From assembly GCF_900103365.1 (NCBI RefSeq), contig NZ_LT629703.1, forward strand, positions 6,992,501-7,056,500: 64,000 nucleotides of DNA, in the 5' to 3' direction. The notes below the pieces were generated by a model. The model ran no database searches. It was given only the letters and a program-made list of their open reading frames with translations, and had not been told where the DNA came from. Positions 62,196-64,000 of this stretch are shown here, in pieces. The translations under genes and the position numbers were made by a program. Origin of the DNA: Afipia sp. GAS231 (GTDB taxonomy: Bacteria; Pseudomonadota; Alphaproteobacteria; Rhizobiales; Xanthobacteraceae). Each line of letters starts with the position of its first letter. Within the stretch, counting starts at the first letter, position 1.

Positions 62196-63350
62196 CTATC
62201 GTAGCGCGTCTGACGTCAGCTTGAACTTCTGGATGCGCTTGCCGGTATCGACCTCGCCGGTATAGAGGCTGCCCTTGGCATCCACCGCCATGGTGTGGAC
62301 CCAGTGGAATTGACCGGCGCTGCGGCCGTTGCTGCCGAAATGGCCGGCCACGCTGCCGTCCTCGCGCTTCAGCACCCGGATTTCGTTGTTGGCGCCGTCG
62401 GCGCTCAACAGCCAGGTCTGCTTCGGATCGGGCCAGATCACGACGTCCCAGACTGCGCCGTTGGCGAGCGTATTCTTCTCGTAGAACCACTCTTTGACGA
62501 AGGTGCCGTCCTTCTTGAAGACCTGGATACGGTTGTTGGTGCGGTCGCAGACATAGACCAGTCCGTCATTGGCAACCTTCACGCAATGCACGGGATTGCC
62601 GAACTGCTGCGCCACCGGCGCCTTCGGATCGTAAGGCGGCTGCTTGTCGTCAACAGGCGGCTTGCCATAGGCGCCCCAGTACCGCTTGTAGGCGCCGGTG
62701 GTGGCATCGAACACGATGACGCGCCGGTTGCCGTAACCGTCGGCGACGTAGACTTCGTTGGCGTCCTTGTCGACGGTGACCTCGGCGGGCCTGCCGAGCT
62801 GGGTGGTGTCGTTGCTTCCCTTGGCGGGTGCGATCTTGCCGATCTGCAGCACGAACTTGCCGTCGGGCGTGAACTTGAGGATCTGGCTGTCGTCGTTGGC
62901 GTTGCCGGTCAGCCAGACAAATCCGCCGCTGACTTCGATGCCGTGTTCGTTGCCGAACCACTGATAGCCTTCGCCGGGGCCGCCCCACGAACGCAGCAGA
63001 TTGCCGTCGGCATCGAACTCCAGCACCGGTGGCGCCGGGACGCAGCATTTGGTGCGCGTCGGGGTGAGCGCCGCGGCCTTCTCGTCGTCGGTCAGCGAGC
63101 GCGGACGCTGAAACACCCAGATGTGTCCCTCCGCGTCTGATGTGATGCCGCCGACCTGTCCCATGATCCAGTTGTTCGGCAGCGCCTTCGGCCAGGATGC
63201 GTCAACGGCGAAGGTCGGGACGTCGCCGGCCTGCGCGCTGCGCATCGACAGCGGCGCGCCGATCAGCACGACAGCGGCGGCACAGGCGGCGATGGTTTTG
63301 GTGAAATGCTGGATGGCGGGTATCGAGCGCGCGCGATGTTGCATCGGCAT
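62196..63350 (-). CDS. Exported NHL-repeat beta-propeller protein
   Basis: 384 residues. Long signal peptide ending AQA (41). The rest consists of NHL-type blades: GRPAEVTVDKDANEVYVADG, GNRRVIVFDATTGAY, VYVCDRTNNRIQVFKKDG and GQFHWVHTMAVDAKG. Resembles peptidyl-alpha-hydroxyglycine alpha-amidating lyase-like proteins of bacteria; function in this organism unknown. Three clustered Cys (KCCVPAP) are near residue 90. GGGAGC precedes ATG 63350; upstream in-frame sequence runs through repeats and is not coding. Confidence 0.9.
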   Translation of the reverse strand: MPMQHRARSIPAIQHFTKTIAACAAAVVLIGAPLSMRSAQAGDVPTFAVDASWPKALPNNWIMGQVGGITSDAEGHIWVFQRPRSLTDDEKAAALTPTRTKCCVPAPPVLEFDADGNLLRSWGGPGEGYQWFGNEHGIEVSGGFVWLTGNANDDSQILKFTPDGKFVLQIGKIAPAKGSNDTTQLGRPAEVTVDKDANEVYVADGYGNRRVIVFDATTGAYKRYWGAYGKPPVDDKQPPYDPKAPVAQQFGNPVHCVKVANDGLVYVCDRTNNRIQVFKKDGTFVKEWFYEKNTLANGAVWDVVIWPDPKQTWLLSADGANNEIRVLKREDGSVAGHFGSNGRSAGQFHWVHTMAVDAKGSLYTGEVDTGKRIQKFKLTSDALR

Positions 63351-63464
63351 GGGTTGCTCCCTTGATTTTTCTGACGGGTTTTTTCCCGCTTGGCGTGCAG
63401 TCAATCGTGGGGAGGGGCGCAAGTCAACGGTTTGCCCGTTTGCCGTCATTGCGACGTAACCGCT

Positions 63465-63544
63465 GTCATTCCGGGGCGATGCGAAGCATCGAACCCGGAA
63501 GTTCGAGATTCCGGGTTCGCCGCGTTGCGGCGCCCCGGAATGAC
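63465..63544. repeat. Palindromic dispersed repeat, GTCATTCCGGGG family, copy 2
   Basis: GTCATTCCGGGGCGATGCGA to CGCCCCGGAATGAC, with GAACCCGGAA/TTCCGGGTTC inside. Same family as 3140-3220. Confidence 0.88.
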
Positions 63545-63619
63545 GGCGGATAGATACGACTTCACTGTCTCGCAGCATGCTTTGCCCGAGTTTTTCCATT
63601 TCATCTGCCCTCCGAAACA

Positions 63620-63947
63620 TAGAGGGCGCAGGGAAGACCGGGTGCGCGCCGCACCCGCGGTCTTGCGTGCGATAGTTGCAACAAAATGGCGCACGCAAGC
63701 ATACAGGTTTGGCGGAGGCATCCGGCCTTCCCTGCGCAATGGCTTTACGGCTTATACGAGATCGTCCTGGTGACCCTGCTTTTTGTGACACCATCGCTCT
63801 CGGGCAGCGTTGGCCGCCTTCGAACTTGACGCCTGCATCGGGGCGTCGGACCCAAACGATTTCACCGTACGCAAATGCCACGCTCGTCAGTCGTAGCCTC
63901 GCGTCCACCGCATCTCTCCGCACGTCGTGACGATCGCGAGCGCCCCT
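63620..63947 (-). repeat. Long dispersed repeat (about 325 bp), copy 2, inverted
   Basis: Starts TAGAGGGCGCAGGGAAGACC and ends CGATCGCGAGCGCCCCTTG. Reverse complement of 27727-28050 with scattered differences. The hairpin arms GCGCAGGGAAGACCGG and CCGGCCTTCCCTGCGC are kept; the one differing pair keeps complementarity or G-U pairing. Confidence 0.9.
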
Positions 63948-63981
63948 TGTGTCGGCAAAAACTGGCAGAATGTGCGAACGG

Positions 63982-64000
63982 GCGGTTGAATCAGAACCGC
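63982..64000. repeat. Partial K-type repeat at the window end
   Basis: CGGTTGAATCAGAACCG resembles the TTCTGATTTCATCAGAACC units at 34643-34679 and 38962-39000. Cut by the window edge. Confidence 0.5.

Larger units (their letters stand above)
63351..64000. other. Gene-free repeat region at the window edge
   Basis: No supported gene. Contents: GTCATTCCGGGG repeat (63465-63544), long dispersed repeat copy 2 (63620-63947) and the start of a K-type unit (63982-64000). ORFs here lie within the repeats. Confidence 0.75.

Noticed and set aside
63446..63739. 97-residue minus-strand ORF, and similar ORFs at 27.9-28.2 kb
   Set aside because: They are translations of the dispersed repeats; no ribosome-binding site and no protein-like conservation.

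Overview
The window looks like core chromosome of an alphaproteobacterium of the Bradyrhizobium group. This is inferred from high GC, the adk-rpsM-rpsK-rpoA-rplQ order, many soil-type ABC, SDR, crotonase and PAS_5 genes, and the dense set of short palindromic intergenic repeats seen in rhizobial genomes. No tRNA, rRNA, CRISPR array, transposase or phage gene was found.

Layout. 1-3.77 kb: end of the ribosomal protein/alpha operon (adk with a histone-H1-like tail, S13, S11, RNA polymerase alpha, L17), closed by a clear intrinsic terminator. 4-9.6 kb: an SDR with a DUF1330 protein, a divergent quinone-oxidoreductase-like gene and HxlR regulator, then a Do-family protease overlapping rarA. 9.7-20.9 kb: exported and hydrolytic proteins, an RluC-type pseudouridine synthase, ATP12, a FliK-like/FlhB-C-like pair, a Tat-type class D beta-lactamase and a DUF4260 membrane protein. 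21-27.5 kb: an acyl-CoA carboxylase beta subunit, a large exported hydrolase and an L,D-transpeptidase with a second, degenerate domain. 27.5-28.8 kb: a repeat-rich gap with two tiny membrane-protein ORFs. 28.8-39.6 kb: Lin0512 protein, IlvD/Edd-like dehydratase, GNAT, 2H phosphoesterase, HAD, SDR, GST, DUF5993-DsbB, DctA, a phosphoesterase, and two tandem PAS_5 genes. 40.6-45.3 kb: a complete Liv-type ABC transporter. 45.3-47.4 kb: a Pho box, DUF47-Pit phosphate uptake genes, and convergently a SugE/Gdx exporter behind a guanidine-II-type riboswitch. 47.5-54.7 kb: release factor 3, a crotonase with twin palindromes and a TetR gene, NnrU, PanB and an acyl-CoA synthetase. 54.7-63.4 kb: hypothetical genes, the YfgM-lipoprotein-Der-MFS cluster, a second Liv-type binding protein and an NHL-repeat protein. 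The last 0.6 kb is repeats.

The strongest observations are: (1) the guanidine-II riboswitch with a visible alternative pairing that would mask the ribosome-binding site; (2) the Pho box before DUF47-pit; (3) two related hairpin repeat families whose stems covary around a shared core, including two composite copies lying exactly between convergent genes and containing both stop codons; (4) a roughly 325-bp repeat in two inverted copies 36 kb apart; and (5) several small genes found by reading the sequence directly (DUF5993 and two micro-ORFs). No wholly new multi-gene system could be demonstrated. The best candidates for new biology are the covarying repeats, the Lin0512/IlvD-like pair, the FliK/FlhB-C pair and the two-domain YkuD protein.
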